Translations under genes and position numbers: made by a program
Shown: positions 41,611 to 53,109 of the stretch, in pieces
Layout: each line of letters begins with the position of its first letter
Numbering within the stretch: the stretch's first letter is position 1
Notes under the pieces: generated by a model
Seen by the model: only the letters and a program-made list of their open reading frames with translations
Told to the model about the DNA's origin: nothing
Databases searched by the model: none
Assembly: GCA_944472155.2 (NCBI GenBank)
Contig: OX235275.1
Location: 24,268,436-24,332,435 of the forward strand
Direction of reading: 5' to 3'
Length of the DNA stretch: 64,000 nucleotides
From: Trichobilharzia szidati
Taxonomy: Eukaryota > Platyhelminthes > Trematoda > Strigeidida > Schistosomatidae

Positions 41611-44577
41611 TAGCTCACGAGGATTAGCTGGTGTTGGGATAGCTTTAAGTACTAGAGCAGAAAAGACATTACTTGACTGGATCCCGGTAGATAGCCGAAT
41701 GTGCGCTGTCCGCCTGAACGGATCAGTGAAAAGGAGAAAGGACTGCACTACTCGCCGATGCCTTTTCGTAATCTCCGCCTACGCCCCCACTGACTGCAGT
41801 TCGGATAAAACGAAGGATGAGTTCTACCAAAAGCTGTCTAGTTTGCTGCGAAAGGCTAGACGCTCAGATATAGTCGTTTTAGCTGGTGACTTTAATGCTC
41901 AAGTAGGGAAATTGTGTCAATCTGAGAAGAATGTTGGTGGCACATACGGAATTCCGTGCCAGCGAACCGACAACGGTGACCGTCTCCTACAGTTCTGTTC
42001 AGATAATCATTTGTATCTTGTAAGCACTAACTTCAAGCACAAGGAGAGACACTGTCTGACCTGGCGACCCCCATCATCAAATCAACGCTGGACACAAATA
42101 GACCACATAGCAATAAGCTATCGTTGGCGTGGGTCGGTAGGAGATTGTCGCTCCCTCTGGAACACGTGTGTAGATACCGATCACGCACTGGTCCGCGCTC
42201 GTGTGTGCTTACGACTGAACGGACGTAGGAAACAGCTAGCGGTAAACCCATCACGTCCCCAGCTCGACCAGGGAACTAAGTCCCTATTTGAGGAAGAACT
42301 AGCTAAACACATATCTGAGTTTGACAGCTGCGCTCACCCTGAAGAAGCCTGGAAGAATATTCAGTCAGCCATAGATACAGCTGTAAAAGCTGTGAATAAG
42401 GTAATTCCAAAGGTGATTAAAAACCATTGGATTTCGACTGCCTCATCCGAACTGATAGATGCTAGAAGACTTATTCCGGCGAGCTCCGAATTCAATGAGG
42501 AGCGAAAGCTGCACAAGAGGAAACTTACGAAAAGTCTCCGCAAGGACCGTGAACAGTGGTGGTTGACTAAGGCGAAAGAGATGGAAAAAGCATCGGCGAT
42601 AGGCAACACCAGACAACTATTCAGGCTTATCAGGGAAACAGGTGGTAAAAAACAAATGATAAGCGAAACAATCTCCGAGAAAAATGGCACCATAATTAGC
42701 TCCCAGGATAGACGTCTGGAGCGCTGGAAAGAACACTATGAAGAGCAGTTTAATTGGCCCACAGCCACACTTAACCTACCGGACATCCAACACCTCCCTG
42801 AATGGGAGATAGACACAGGTCCTCCGTCCTTAACCGAGGTTACTAAAGCTGTCACCAATCTGAAGCTAGGCAAAGCAGCGGGACCTGATTTATTGACTCC
42901 AGAGGTATTTAAGTACGGAGGCGACAGTTTACTGTCTGCGTTAACGGAGGTTCTAGGCAGCGTCTTGGAATCAGAGGAAGTCCCATCGGGTTGGTGTAAG
43001 TCACTGATCATCCCGATATACAAGAAGGGAGACAAGTCGTCTTGTGATAATCACAGAGGGATTAGCTTGACTAATATAGTATCTAAAATCCTAGGCTCAA
43101 TAATACTGCATAGATTAAGTGGTGCTCGGGAGACACAAACACGAGAAAACCAGGCAGGTTTTAGGCCAGGTAGAGGGTGTATTGATCACATCTTCACCCT
43201 TCGACAGATTCTAGAACATAGGCATTCCTACCGGCGTCCGACAATCATTATATTTCTTGACCTAAAGGCGGCATTCGATTCTGTCGACCGGGAGGTTCTC
43301 TGGCGATGCTTGGCTGTAAAGGGAATGCCAAGAAAATACATTGCACTGATTAAGGCACTCTACTCGTACTCATGCAGCCAGGTGAGGGCTTATGGCGAGT
43401 TGTCATCTGAAGTGGTGACGACTAGTGGCGTCCGTCAAGGATGCCCATTATCCCCATTCCTATTCAATTTCATCATAGATGTACTAATGGACTTAACCCT
43501 AACTCACTTCAGCGACTCAGGGATTGACTTGCTACCAGGGAAGAATCTCGTTGACTTAGAATATGCGGACGATATAGTCCTTCTAGGCGAGGACTCTGAC
43601 AAAATGCAGAGTCTACTGAACACCCTAAGCAACAATCTCCGCATGTTTGGCATGCGATTCGCCCCTATAAAATGTAAGATGATGCTGCAGGATTGGACTT
43701 CATCGACCCCTAGATTAGAAATAGGAAGTGAAGTGGTAGAACACGTTGACCGCTTCACTTACTTGGGAAGTACCATCAGCCCCAACGGGTTGATCTCCGA
43801 CGAAATTTCAGCACGAATACAGAGGGCTAGGTTCGCATTCGCCAGTTTTCGCCGTCTCTGGCGTAGACGCGATATCCGACTATCGACCAAAGGGCGTGTG
43901 TACTGCTCGACAGTCCGCTCCGTCCTCCTTTATGGCTGGGAGATCTGGCCATTGAGAGCAGAAGACATGAAAAGATTAGCTGTCTTCGATCATAGGTGTC
44001 TGCGTTCTATCTCCCGCGTGAAGTGGTATAATAAGGTGAGCAATATTGAGGTTAGGCGTCGAGTGCTAGGTAAGGCGGGGAAATCAATCGACGAGACTGT
44101 GAAATTACTTCGACTGAGATGGTTAGGACATGTGCTACGTATGCCTAGTCATCGCCTTCCTCGACAACGGGCAATGTTAGCTGATATAGGGTCAGGCTGG
44201 AAAAGAGCTAGCGGCGGTCAAACCAAAACATGGCATCAATCAATGAAATCCACAACAGTTAATCTAAGCCACGTAGGAAGATGTAGACTTCCTGGTTGGG
44301 GCCCTCGGGATGGTAAAAACCAATGGTTGGAAACAATTGGTGACATGGCTCAAATTCGTTCTCAATGGCGCAGATGCATCCACTCCTTGTGACTTATGAT
44401 TTCCAATGAAACTGTTTTGTTCTCCGTTATTACTATTCCTTTGTCTCACACCTCTGTTTACTGTCTATATTATGCATTTCTTCTACTTTCTTCTCTTGCT
44501 TTGCGTGCTACATAGATTGTGGCGACTTGAACTGCCGCACATATGTGCAAAGTTCTATGTCGAAAACCGACCGACCG
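41611..44577 (+). mobile_element. RTE-B LINE inserted in RTE-A
   Basis: 5'-truncated in the endonuclease; complete 3' UTR with hairpin GCACATATGTGC and a CCGACCGACCG tail. Flanked by AAACGGGC (41603-41610) and AAACAGGC (44578-44585), an 8-bp target duplication with one mismatch. Confidence 0.92.
41612..44392 (+). CDS. RTE-B endonuclease-reverse transcriptase, N-terminally truncated
   Basis: 926 residues with no stop. The first part of the endonuclease (the WNVRT and catalytic Glu motifs) is missing because the insertion is 5'-truncated; the open frame extends 5 codons left into RTE-A sequence by chance. Remaining EN motifs: SAYAPTD, LAGDFNAQVG (near 41880), TDHALVRARV (near 42176). RT: IFLDLKAAFDSVDREVLW (near 43250), TSGVRQGCPLSPFLFNF (near 43425), LEYADDIVLLG (near 43556). 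C-terminus: SVLLYGWEIWPLRAEDMK, RRRVLG, RLRWLGHVLRM. EN activity is not expected; RT could be intact. It resembles schistosome RTE-type elements; the family name is inferred. Confidence 0.88.
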   Translation, partial: SSRGLAGVGIALSTRAEKTLLDWIPVDSRMCAVRLNGSVKRRKDCTTRRCLFVISAYAPTDCSSDKTKDEFYQKLSSLLRKARRSDIVVLAGDFNAQVGKLCQSEKNVGGTYGIPCQRTDNGDRLLQFCSDNHLYLVSTNFKHKERHCLTWRPPSSNQRWTQIDHIAISYRWRGSVGDCRSLWNTCVDTDHALVRARVCLRLNGRRKQLAVNPSRPQLDQGTKSLFEEELAKHISEFDSCAHPEEAWKNIQSAIDTAVKAVNKVIPKVIKNHWISTASSELIDARRLIPASSEFNEERKLHKRKLTKSLRKDREQWWLTKAKEMEKASAIGNTRQLFRLIRETGGKKQMISETISEKNGTIISSQDRRLERWKEHYEEQFNWPTATLNLPDIQHLPEWEIDTGPPSLTEVTKAVTNLKLGKAAGPDLLTPEVFKYGGDSLLSALTEVLGSVLESEEVPSGWCKSLIIPIYKKGDKSSCDNHRGISLTNIVSKILGSIILHRLSGARETQTRENQAGFRPGRGCIDHIFTLRQILEHRHSYRRPTIIIFLDLKAAFDSVDREVLWRCLAVKGMPRKYIALIKALYSYSCSQVRAYGELSSEVVTTSGVRQGCPLSPFLFNFIIDVLMDLTLTHFSDSGIDLLPGKNLVDLEYADDIVLLGEDSDKMQSLLNTLSNNLRMFGMRFAPIKCKMMLQDWTSSTPRLEIGSEVVEHVDRFTYLGSTISPNGLISDEISARIQRARFAFASFRRLWRRRDIRLSTKGRVYCSTVRSVLLYGWEIWPLRAEDMKRLAVFDHRCLRSISRVKWYNKVSNIEVRRRVLGKAGKSIDETVKLLRLRWLGHVLRMPSHRLPRQRAMLADIGSGWKRASGGQTKTWHQSMKSTTVNLSHVGRCRLPGWGPRDGKNQWLETIGDMAQIRSQWRRCIHSL

Positions 44578-45472
44578 AAACAGGCATAAAATGGACTCAC
44601 GCAAAAAACTCGGAGGATCTGGACTTCGCCGATGATATATGTCTGATTTCCCACAAACTAGAAGATATGCAAGCGAAAAGCAACAAGTTGGAAGAAGAAG
44701 CATTAAAGATAGGACTTCAGGTGAACATAGAGAAAACAGAGGTGAAGATTCCTGGCCAACACCACCAACAGCAACAACAACAACAACAACAGACAACAAT
44801 CAGCATAAATGGGAGGAACCTGAAAGAAACAACCTCTTTTACCTACCTTGGAAGCATCGTTTCAACTACAGGCTGAACTGACGAGGATATCAAAGCAAGA
44901 ATCGGAAAAACAAGACAAGCTTTCACTACTCTCAAGTCTGTGTGGAGATCAACACTCAGCACTCAGCATCAAAAATAAGATCCGGATTTTCAACTCCAAT
45001 GTGAAGTCAGTCAGTGCTACTATACGGATCACAGACTTGCACTAAGCGTCATAAACAGCATCTCAAACAAACTACAGACCTTCATTAACAGCTACCTGTC
45101 TTCGCTCAATACTCAAGATCAGATGGCCAGCCAGAAAAGATCAGCAACAGAGATCTCTGGGAGCAAAACAACCAGGAACCGATTATGAAACAAATAGGCA
45201 GGAAGAAATGGAGATGGACTGGATTGGCCATACTCTGAGGAAACAAACTATCAAGTGACATCACTAGACGAGCCCTCGAGTCGAACCCTCACAGGAAGTG
45301 GCGAGTTGGTCGTCAGTGCAAGGGTGACTTGGAGGAGGTCATGTGAAGAGGAGATGAAAGCATGTGGGCAGACCTGAAGCCAGGTGAAAACTCTAGCAGA
45401 GAACCGAACGCAATGGAGACGCGCGTCTGAAGCCCTATGTTCCTCTAGGAATTAAAGGAAACAATAATAATA
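44578..45472 (+). mobile_element. RTE-A LINE, right part
   Basis: Resumes at TGIKWTHAKNSEDLDFADD and reaches the 3' hairpin (GTTCCTCTAGGAATT) and AATAATAATAG tail. Reading frame broken by short insertions (CAGTCAGT, GCCAGCCAG, GGACTGGA). Contains (CAACAG)n and (CAA)n near 44770. From 44880 on it is nearly identical to 48303-48905. Confidence 0.9.
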
Positions 45473-46330
45473 GTGTTCCTTGTTGCTAATTCTTTCTGGG
45501 CATTCAATTTTCAATATGTAGTGAAGACACCTATCGATGAAAGTCTGCGGTAGCCTGTTGGAAATCCTTTTTGTGACACACACGCAGTGCAAGTTTCTGA
45601 CCCGTATAGAAGGACCAAATTGACAATGGTGTTGAAAATGCTAATCTTGTTCCTTATGCTGAGTGCGGAAAATTTCCAAACTGGTTTCAGGTTGATGAAG
45701 GCATGCGTATCTTGCCTTTCCGATTCTCATTGACCTTAACATCTTCGTCCGTTACGCCTGTAGTTGAAACGATGCTTCCTGGTCAGATAAGTGAAGAAGG
45801 CAACCTCTGTTAAATATTTCCCGTTGATGGTGATTGGTGCTGGTTGTTGTTGCTGTCGGCTGGTTATCTTCGTCACCTCCGTCCGTATTCGCTGTGTTCA
45901 CCTGCAGTCCTGTTTTTGCTGCCTCTTCTTCAGCTAGTTTGTTGGTTTTCGCCCGCCTCCAAGTGTTCAAGTTTGTGTAACATTAGACATATATCGTCTG
46001 CGAAATCCAGATCTTCTAGAGTCTTCTTATCATCGGTGTAGTCCAGCGTACTCCTATCTCCTCGCTTCCAACGCACGCACAGTCTGACGTATAATCCAGT
46101 CCACCACAATTAAGAATATCATCGCTGATAATAGCCAGGCAGCCAGCTTGTCTTACTCCTGTATGCACTTCGAGCACCCGCCTCGCTGAGTTTTACGTTG
46201 TGGATCACTTGATACGTGTCATTGTCATCTAGCCAGCTGTTGAATGAGGTTGAGAAAGACTTGGGCATTGCACGCCGTAGTGTTTAAGTAGTTTCCAAAT
46301 TACTTCTTGGTCTACGCTGTCCTACGATGA
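45473..46330 (-). mobile_element. RTE-A LINE fragment, antisense
   Basis: The minus strand has LAEEEAAKTGLQVNTANTD near 45940 (RTE-A thumb), and the RT palm and upstream parts to about 46330. Abuts the tail of the previous copy. Degraded. Confidence 0.7.
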
Positions 46331-46679
46331 TCGATACCCTTCTGTTATACAAGTTCACAAATGTCAACACCAACCTTGAGCATCCACTGCTACCAACTCG
46401 TCACCAATTAATTAGTAGTAGCCTATTAGGGTTGATGCGCAACAACTTCTAATGTAAGCTGAATGGTCACAGCACGCTCGCATGTTTACACTTTACTCAG
46501 TCATATAAAAATAACCATTCAGGACACTATTAAATCTTGTAATCAAATGGAAAGGCACACCTCCTACACTATGAAGTACACAGATTCAAACTAAATTGCA
46601 GTGACTTATGAAAACTCTCAATAGTTGATTTAAATGCTAAAAATACATCGTTTATGAAACTACTACTTGCCCGCATAAA
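46331..46679. other. no recognisable gene
   Basis: SEC24 intron; nothing supported. Confidence 0.5.
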
Positions 46680-47110
46680 CGACCTGATGTGTGCCGAGAG
46701 TGGCTAGACATCAGGGTCTTCTTCTCCAAATGCTGTCATGTGATCACACACCTTCATTGCCTAACCTCTGACAAGTAACTCTTATTCATCACCGCCTTCA
46801 CGCACCGCTGGGGTGTTCTTCGCAAAAGTGTAATGGCAAGTTCGAACGTTTGCCGATTACTACGGAACTGGAAGACTGGTATAAGTGGAACTGGCAAGCC
46901 CTGGTTCCAAACCTATGGTGAACATGAACTCCAGAATCTGAATGCATCGAATGGCGGCGTACAGACCACGTTTAGGTCACCAGTAATCATAGGAATGTAG
47001 CTGCTGGTTCTGACGCTTCTCAGACTTTAAGTCACAACAGTGGCGCACTTCAGTTTGAGCATCCGCTCACACTATTAGATTTTGTATCGCACATCCTATG
47101 GTCGCCTTTG
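46680..47110 (+). repeat. interspersed repeat R1
   Basis: Longest R1 copy. CTCCAGAATCTGAATGCATC, GGTCACCAGTAATCATAGGA and ATGTAGCTGCTGGTTCTGAC align with R1 at 57930-58230. Confidence 0.6.
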
Positions 47111-47114
47111 CTCC

Positions 47115-47450
47115 ATATACCGAAGACAGACGACTAGAAAGAATCAGCAACAAGAAACTTTGGAAACGAACCAACCAAAAAGTCATTGCTCAACACAAAC
47201 ATGCCGAAGGAAAGACCAAGATGGATCGAAAACACGCCACTGAGAAGGAGACCATCGAATGACATCGCCCACCAGGCCAACGTCCGAGTGGAACCTAAAT
47301 GGCAAACTACCAGTTTGGAGCGCCCGACGGTGTCATGAAGGAGATCATGTCAGGAAGAGATGAGAACAATGTGGAGATGTACTGTTGAAACCCACAAGTG
47401 TTCCACTCGGAACCCAAGGGAACAATAATAATAATAACAGAAATAAGTAC
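47115..47450 (+). mobile_element. RTE-A LINE 3' fragment
   Basis: RLERISNKKLWKRTNQKVIA then the C-terminal domain; 3' end GTGTTCCACTCGGAACCCAA and GGGAACAATAATAATAATAA. The variant end places it in the second RTE-A subfamily. Confidence 0.75.
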
Positions 47451-47924
47451 CCACTCAACAGTCCTGATTAATACGTTACTTTTACATAGTTACCCAAAAC
47501 TCTTATTTTTGTGGAATATCTTGCCGAAAAGTTGCAAAAAGCTATTGCAATTATTTGCCTTTGAAACACTGAATCTTGGATATAGTGCTTTTGATAGATA
47601 ATACCTATAACTATCTATTTGCCACTCTGTGCTTGTTTAACATTAACTGATATCTATAATTGTATATATTGATGGATTTACATGTTCAAGTTGGCTCAAC
47701 TCAGTGAGTCTATGACTTTGGTATCATTCTGGTTAACTGTACTTGACTGTGATATTATTATTGTTGTTGTCCCTTGTTACCGTTCTTGTTGTGAATTATT
47801 TTCCTGTGCTGGTGTTGTTCTGATTGTTTTATTCCTTGTTTTCCTGGTTTTAAGGGGAACAACCCACAAGGTCGCTTCTCTCTAAACTATAATTTAATGT
47901 AACAATCCCCTTCTCAGACGTGAG
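47451..47924. other. no recognisable gene
   Basis: AT-rich intron sequence with short frames only. Confidence 0.5.
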
Positions 47925-48905
47925 GCTAGCAACCCCACGCTGTAAACAAAGTTGCTACAGAAACTTCAGCACGATGAATCTCCTTGCGCCAAAAGAAAAA
48001 GTCTGTGTGGGAACATGGAATGTCCGCACCATGTACGACATTGGCAAAGCTGCCAAGATCGCAAACGAAATGAAAAGATCGCCGATGATATATGTCTGAT
48101 TTCCCACAAACTGGAAGATATCCAAGTGAAAAGCAACAAGTTGGCAGAAGAAGCATCAAATATAGGACTTCAGGTGAACATAGAGAAAACAGAAGTAATG
48201 AAGATTCCTGGACAAGAACAACAACAACAACAGACAACGATCAGCATAAATGGAAGGAACCTTTTACCTACCTGGAAAGCGTCGTTTCAACTACAGGCCG
48301 GCGGAACTGACGAGGATATCAAAGCAAGAATCGGAAAAACAAGACAAGCTTTCACTACTCTCAAGTCTGTGTGGAGATCAACACTCAGCACTCAGCATCA
48401 AAAATAAGATCCGGATTTTCAACTCCAATGTGAAGTCAGTCAGTGCTACTATACGGATCACAGACTTGCACTAAGCGTCATAAACAGCATCTCAAACAAA
48501 CTACAGACCTTCATTAACAGCTACCTGTCTTCGCTCAATACTCAAGATCAGATGGCCAGCCAGAAAAGATCAGCAACAGAGATCTCTGGGAGCAAAACAA
48601 CCAGGAACCGATTATGAAACAAATAGGCAGGAAGAAATGGAGATGGACTGGATTGGCCATACTCTGAGGAAACAAACTATCAAGTGACATCACTAGACGA
48701 GCCCTCGAGTCGAACCCTCACAGGAAGTGGCGAGTTGGTCGTCAGTGCAAGGGTGACTTGGAGGAGGTCATGTGAAGAGGAGATGAAAGCATGTGGGCAG
48801 ACCTGAAGCCAGGTGAAAACTCTAGCAGAGAACCGGACGCAATGGAGACGCGCGTCTGAAGCCCTATGTTCCTCTAGGAATTAAAGGAAACAATAATAAT
48901 AATAG
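47925..48905 (+). mobile_element. RTE-A LINE with internal deletion
   Basis: 5' UTR GAGGCTAGCAACCCCACGCT, native-type start ATG at 47973 (MNLLAPKEKVCVGTWNVRTM), then about 45 codons in it jumps to the RT DD motif (AKDRR→ADDICLISHKLED; 48080). EN and most of RT, about 2 kb relative to 12853-15875, are deleted. The tail half (48303-48905) is almost identical to 44880-45472. Confidence 0.88.
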
Positions 48906-49003
48906 AACAGTCCTACGCACATCAATAATCACTCATAAAAGAATATACACACTGATCAATATAGTTGTAATGAAAAATAATAATAATAAAAGGTAGAACC
49001 AAC

Positions 49004-49355
49004 CTGGACTGAAAGCTTCAGTTTTCATAAGACATTGTATATACAAGGGGAATAATTTCATATTCTGTGGTAGAACCAATTCACCTGGACTGGAGGCCAT
49101 ATCACCACCGCTTCCACTAGCACAATTACGACGATATGCTGCTAGTGTGTTAGCCGCTTTTGTCGTTAACTCATCCATAACTTGGGTGTGTGGACGACTT
49201 AATAATGCGCGCATAGAATATTTACTCAAATAATTCATGTGTGCATCTAATTCAACCAAACGGAATATTTCAGTGATAACATTTGTCGCTGGTATCGATA
49301 GATTGTGTATGCGTAGACGACGTTGGCCAGACACTGAGGTATACAGACAGGCAAC
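49004..49355 (-). CDS. SEC24: SEC24 homologue, helical domain exon
   Basis: 352 bases: 117 codons plus one base (phase 1, completed at 37294). Acceptor ATCTAAACAG before 49355, donor CCAG|GTTGGT below 49004. Starts VACLYTSVSGQRRLRIHNL, the Sec24 invariant end of the beta-sandwich, then the helical domain with MNYLSKYSMRALLS, LAAYRRNCAS and ELVLPQNMKLFPLYIQCLMK, matching Sec24C/D LINYMAKFA…, ILACYRKNCAS and LILPECMKLLPVY. A Gly/Ser insert, SGSGGDMASSPG, replaces the shorter human linker. An RTE-A tail ends about 100 bp from the donor. Confidence 0.96.
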
Positions 49356-51109
49356 CTGTTTAGATATATAATTTTTAATAGTAGTATCAGTATTAGTATT
49401 AGTAATATGTATTATTGATTTAAAACACAAACCAAAAGGTGAGCGCCACACATAAAAGTAATCGAGACAACAATATTTACAAAAGAATGGTTACTGAACA
49501 AAGAATACTCTTTTCGATAACTTCATCATCAGGTTCTACAGTTATACATACATTATAGTGAATGAATTAGTGTTATCAACAACATTAATGTTGTTTAAAT
49601 AACATCGAATCAATAATGTTGATAGATTACAGCTCAATAGCATCAACATAGCAATAAGCTGAATGTCGGAAAAATTAGGAGAGATAATATTACAAATTTA
49701 TGAATTTATGGTCTCTACTGAAGGCCAGCCAGGGTAGTAGTAGGGGCTAGCTGGACTTGTTTCTTTTGCACACAGAGCACTGGTTGTTTGAGGCGAATTA
49801 CAATAGCCTCTGCTGCTGTTTGGAGCATGCGGTGCTTCGATGTTTATGGCAATTTATATTAGGCACCCTGTAGATGATGATGGAGAAGGATTCTTCAATG
49901 CTAGCTGGTTTTGTGGCCGGCCGGTTTGCATCAGATGGTTTAATATCGAAGTGTTGATGGTGGTTTTCACTACACTTTTACTTAGCCAAACTGGGAGACG
50001 TTCTCGAGTGAGCACGAAAAATCAAGTTCCTAGAGCAACGGCCAATATAACTCGCTCCACCAAAAGCGGCGCAGTCGAATTGGTAGATACAATTTGAAGT
50101 GGCTATTCTAGTCTAGGTACTTCATCTTTCAGTCGAGGAATCATCATCGGTTGTGTAGAGAATAAGACGTGTACTTCGCCAGTATTAAAAGTTCTTTGAA
50201 CTGATTTCCTTAATTTCTTCGTAATTATTTCACTTAGTACATCGCCCTTGAATTACAGTCGTATATAAAGAGGCTTCAACAATATTTATAAAGAATTTAT
50301 GAGAGAGGATCATCCAGCAAGCAACTTGTCAAGATCTCATTCAACATTCATCGCTACTGATTACGATTCTTGACCTGACCTGATCTGAATACTTTTCAAG
50401 TTGTTGACGCAAACTACCTCTTGGACTCCAACAACCAGGGAGTTCATCATTCACCAACTGATGCGCTAATCCAGCACAAATATCCTTCAACCCACGACCC
50501 CATTACATAGGCTGACCACCACTTCTTGCGCTTTTTCCATCCACTTCTGGGACTGACGAATGGCGACCAGCACAGAAGTCTCTCTGGGGTGACATTCGTA
50601 GCAAATATGCAAGCCACTAAAGCCAGTGTTTCAGGATGATCTCATTTAATAAATGGTGACCTTCACCATGTCGAAACATACGCTATCATACCTCAGAATT
50701 ACTTACACTATGATGACATAGGATGTAAATAATCCTATGGAGGTAGCGATGATCGAATTCGCAGAGTCACCGCACATTCTTAGCTAAAACAAAAGGCCAG
50801 GTTTCATAGGTGTAGAGAACAATAGTGAACGTACCGACTTTTGACAACCAGGCTCAAATTGGTGTGTGCTACCCAAGCCATCATTATGAAACAACCACTC
50901 CATGGGAGATTATAATTATTAATACAATACATTACATCATATTTCCGAACATCATCCTGCATAATGGTTAGGCAAGGGAGAAACGAGATCCAGTCGTAGC
51001 TCTCTTTTAGCATACCTTGTAGATAGTGAGCATAAAGTTGATGCTAGTACAATGCTTAAAGTTATTTATCGCATTCCAACTAATCTTAATTTTGTTTTAC
51101 CAGTTCGTT
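49356..51109. other. SEC24 intron, mostly unassigned
   Basis: About 49495-49700 resembles a PLE end (complement CCTGATGATGAAGTTATCGA, as near 10040). The rest has short frames only and no supported gene. The 85-codon frame at 49840 shows no known motif. Confidence 0.45.
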
Positions 51110-51625
51110 TTCCAAATAGAGGATGGCTTCGTGTGCTTCTGGAGCAGTGTGGGTGGTTGTTACTTCCCGGCTGCTCACACCGTGGAAGTTGCCTGATTCT
51201 TCAGGTACCTGAAACAGAGAGAAGGTTAGTGTTGCGTCACCGCAGAGCCCAAGGGACAACTGCTTGAGGCCGATCGGTCACACACGGCTTGTATGAACTG
51301 GTTTCTTGGTTTGGTTCTGTATTAGTAAACTTACCGCCGGTTACGGACCACCGTAGGGTAAGTCCGGATGTACAATTTCTGGGGTCGACCCTTTCTAACC
51401 CTCTCAACCTCTCTAGAGTGGAGAGACAGCATAGCTGGCTGGCATGCTAGTCGTCCGAGGGAAGCACCTCACTGCTGTTACATTCCTGTTCCCCAGAAGT
51501 ACGACTTCACCCACAGACCCCCATCTTACACTATCCCGGTAAGTACTTTTAGTCTAATCGCTATCTTAACAACCTTCCTGGTATGGTAGGACCTGCAGGA
51601 ACATTGGTTCCAGCCAGTGTAGCTT
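51110..51625 (+). repeat. GC-richer repeat X, forward copy
   Basis: Matches the complement of 57065-57600 over about 500 bp (for example GAACTGGTTTCTTGGTTTGG, ACTTACCGCCGGTTACGGAC, GGTCGACCCTTTCTAA). Class unknown; GC content above the surroundings. Confidence 0.7.
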
Positions 51626-51679
51626 CTTCAGTCATTGCGATATACAAGCCCGACCACCACGTCAATGTAGCAGCTATCA

Positions 51680-51955
51680 GTCGGGAGATAATCGATGATG
51701 TGGCTCAAAATCTTTCTCGATGATGGCGCAGATGCATCCACTCCTTGTGGCTTATAATTTCCAATGAAACTACATTCTTCTTCCATATTACTATTCTTTT
51801 TGCCTAATATCTCTGTTTACGATCTGTCTTTTGAATCACTTTTTACTTTCTTCTTTTTTTAAGGTCTTGTGTGCTGATTGAAGTTTGGTGACTTGAACTG
51901 CTGAACATCGGTGCAAAGTTCTACGTTGGAACCAGTCAGTCAGTTTTCTGCATAC
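51680..51955 (+). repeat. RTE-B 3'-end fragment
   Basis: From the last coding residues (ATGGCGCAGATGCATCCACT) through the 3' UTR to GCAAAGTTCTACGTTGGAAC and CAGTCAGTCAG. Confidence 0.8.
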
Positions 51956-52079
51956 CTACACCTGAAGCTATCGGAATCCACCTGAAGAAGCCAAACTTGT
52001 GAGTTGAAAGACAAAATTTGTACAACCACTTTCCTAACCTTGGTCATCGTTACATTAATGTTTTAACCTGACTACCTGA

Positions 52080-52275
52080 CAACCGATGACATTGGTTGGT
52101 GTCAGTTGTGCTAAACCACGAATTGGTAGAAGTTAGAATTCATACAGTGGCCATTGAATCGGGTCCCAGTGGCTCAATGGTATACGAGCCAGCTCTCCTT
52201 GTAACTGGAAGGTCTAGGGTTCAAAGCCCGGTGCAATGGGGCGCGTACTGCCGATGATTCCCAAATTAGGATGTT
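52080..52275 (+). repeat. hSINE copy, plus
   Basis: Starts GATGACATTGGTTGGTGTCA; head CCCAGTGGCTCAATGGTATA, B-box AGGGTTCAAAGCCC; hammerhead core CCGATGATTCCCAAATTAGG. Truncated before stem I closes. Confidence 0.75.
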
Positions 52276-52379
52276 GTGTATTGTATTCAAAAAGCTATAG
52301 GTGTAGATTAGAGTAGAACCAGAGATGAGGATTTCATTGAAACATAAATATTTCTTCGCTCAATCCTTTTTGCTTTCTA

Positions 52380-52782
52380 ATATCATTTCTAACAGACCAC
52401 TTGAGACTTTTGCCAACAGCTGCCCACTTCGCTGGCTCCACACACTGAAGATCAGATAGCCGGTCGTCAGAAAGAATTATTAGCAACAAGAAACTCGAAG
52501 AAAATCTAAATGGATCGAATACATTCTGAGCAGACAAGTTGGTTGACATTGCACACCACGCCACCAGACCATAGCTCGAGTAGCACCCAAGTGGGAGACT
52601 ACGCGTTGAACGTTCGCAGGTGTGACATGGAGGAGAGATCACACGTGAGGATAAGATGAAAGATTATGGTCTATCGTTGGATCAGCTGCTGAAGAGAACT
52701 GTAGAGAAGAGGACGAAATGAATACGTCGTATTGAAGGCCTATGTTCCACTCAGAACCCAAGCGAATAATAATAATAATAGT
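52380..52782 (+). mobile_element. RTE-A LINE 3' fragment next to a SEC24 splice donor
   Basis: C-terminal region in broken frames and 3' end CCTATGTTCCACTCAGAACC plus AATAATAATAATAG. Antisense to SEC24; its tail ends about 15 bp from the donor of the exon at 52798. Confidence 0.8.
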
Positions 52783-52797
52783 AAAAATAACTCTTAC

Positions 52798-53040
52798 CTG
52801 AATGAAAACAAGTTCACCTTCTTGTAGTTTATCATCATGACGTAATTCAACAGTGATAGCCATATCAGAAGTGACACCAGCCATTTCCACATCAGTTGTA
52901 TTCGGTAGATAACAATTACCAAAGAATTCTACAGGTCGAATACCTGTACTAGTACGTACACGCATTACAGCATTGAATGCACGAAGATTTCTCAATGTAC
53001 GTTGTAAATCTGCTATGAACTGATCACCTTGTAGATCAGC
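52798..53040 (-). CDS. SEC24: SEC24 homologue, beta-sandwich exon
   Basis: Exactly 81 codons, phase 0 at both ends. Acceptor ATCTTTATAG before 53040, donor ATTCAG|GTAAGAG below 52798. Peptide ADLQGDQFIADLQRTLRNLR continues AFNAVMRVRTSTGIRPVEFF, GNCYLPNTTDVEMAG and HDDKLQEGELVFIQ. It matches the Sec24C/D block FLSDLRRDVQK..GFDAVMRVRTSTGIR…DFFG.FYMSNTTDVELAG..D..V.VEF.HDD.L. The MRVRTSTGI string is close to invariant in this subfamily. Confidence 0.97.
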
Positions 53041-53109
53041 CTATAAAGATAAAAAGACAGAAAGAAAGAGTTAAATAAAAAGATTGTCCAGGCCATTGAA
53101 AGTGTACTT

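Noticed and set aside
49500..49540. Active hammerhead (CTGATGATGAAGTTATCGAAAAG, minus)
   Set aside because: The 10.1-11.1 pair and cleavage site cannot be placed; only the two core strings are present.
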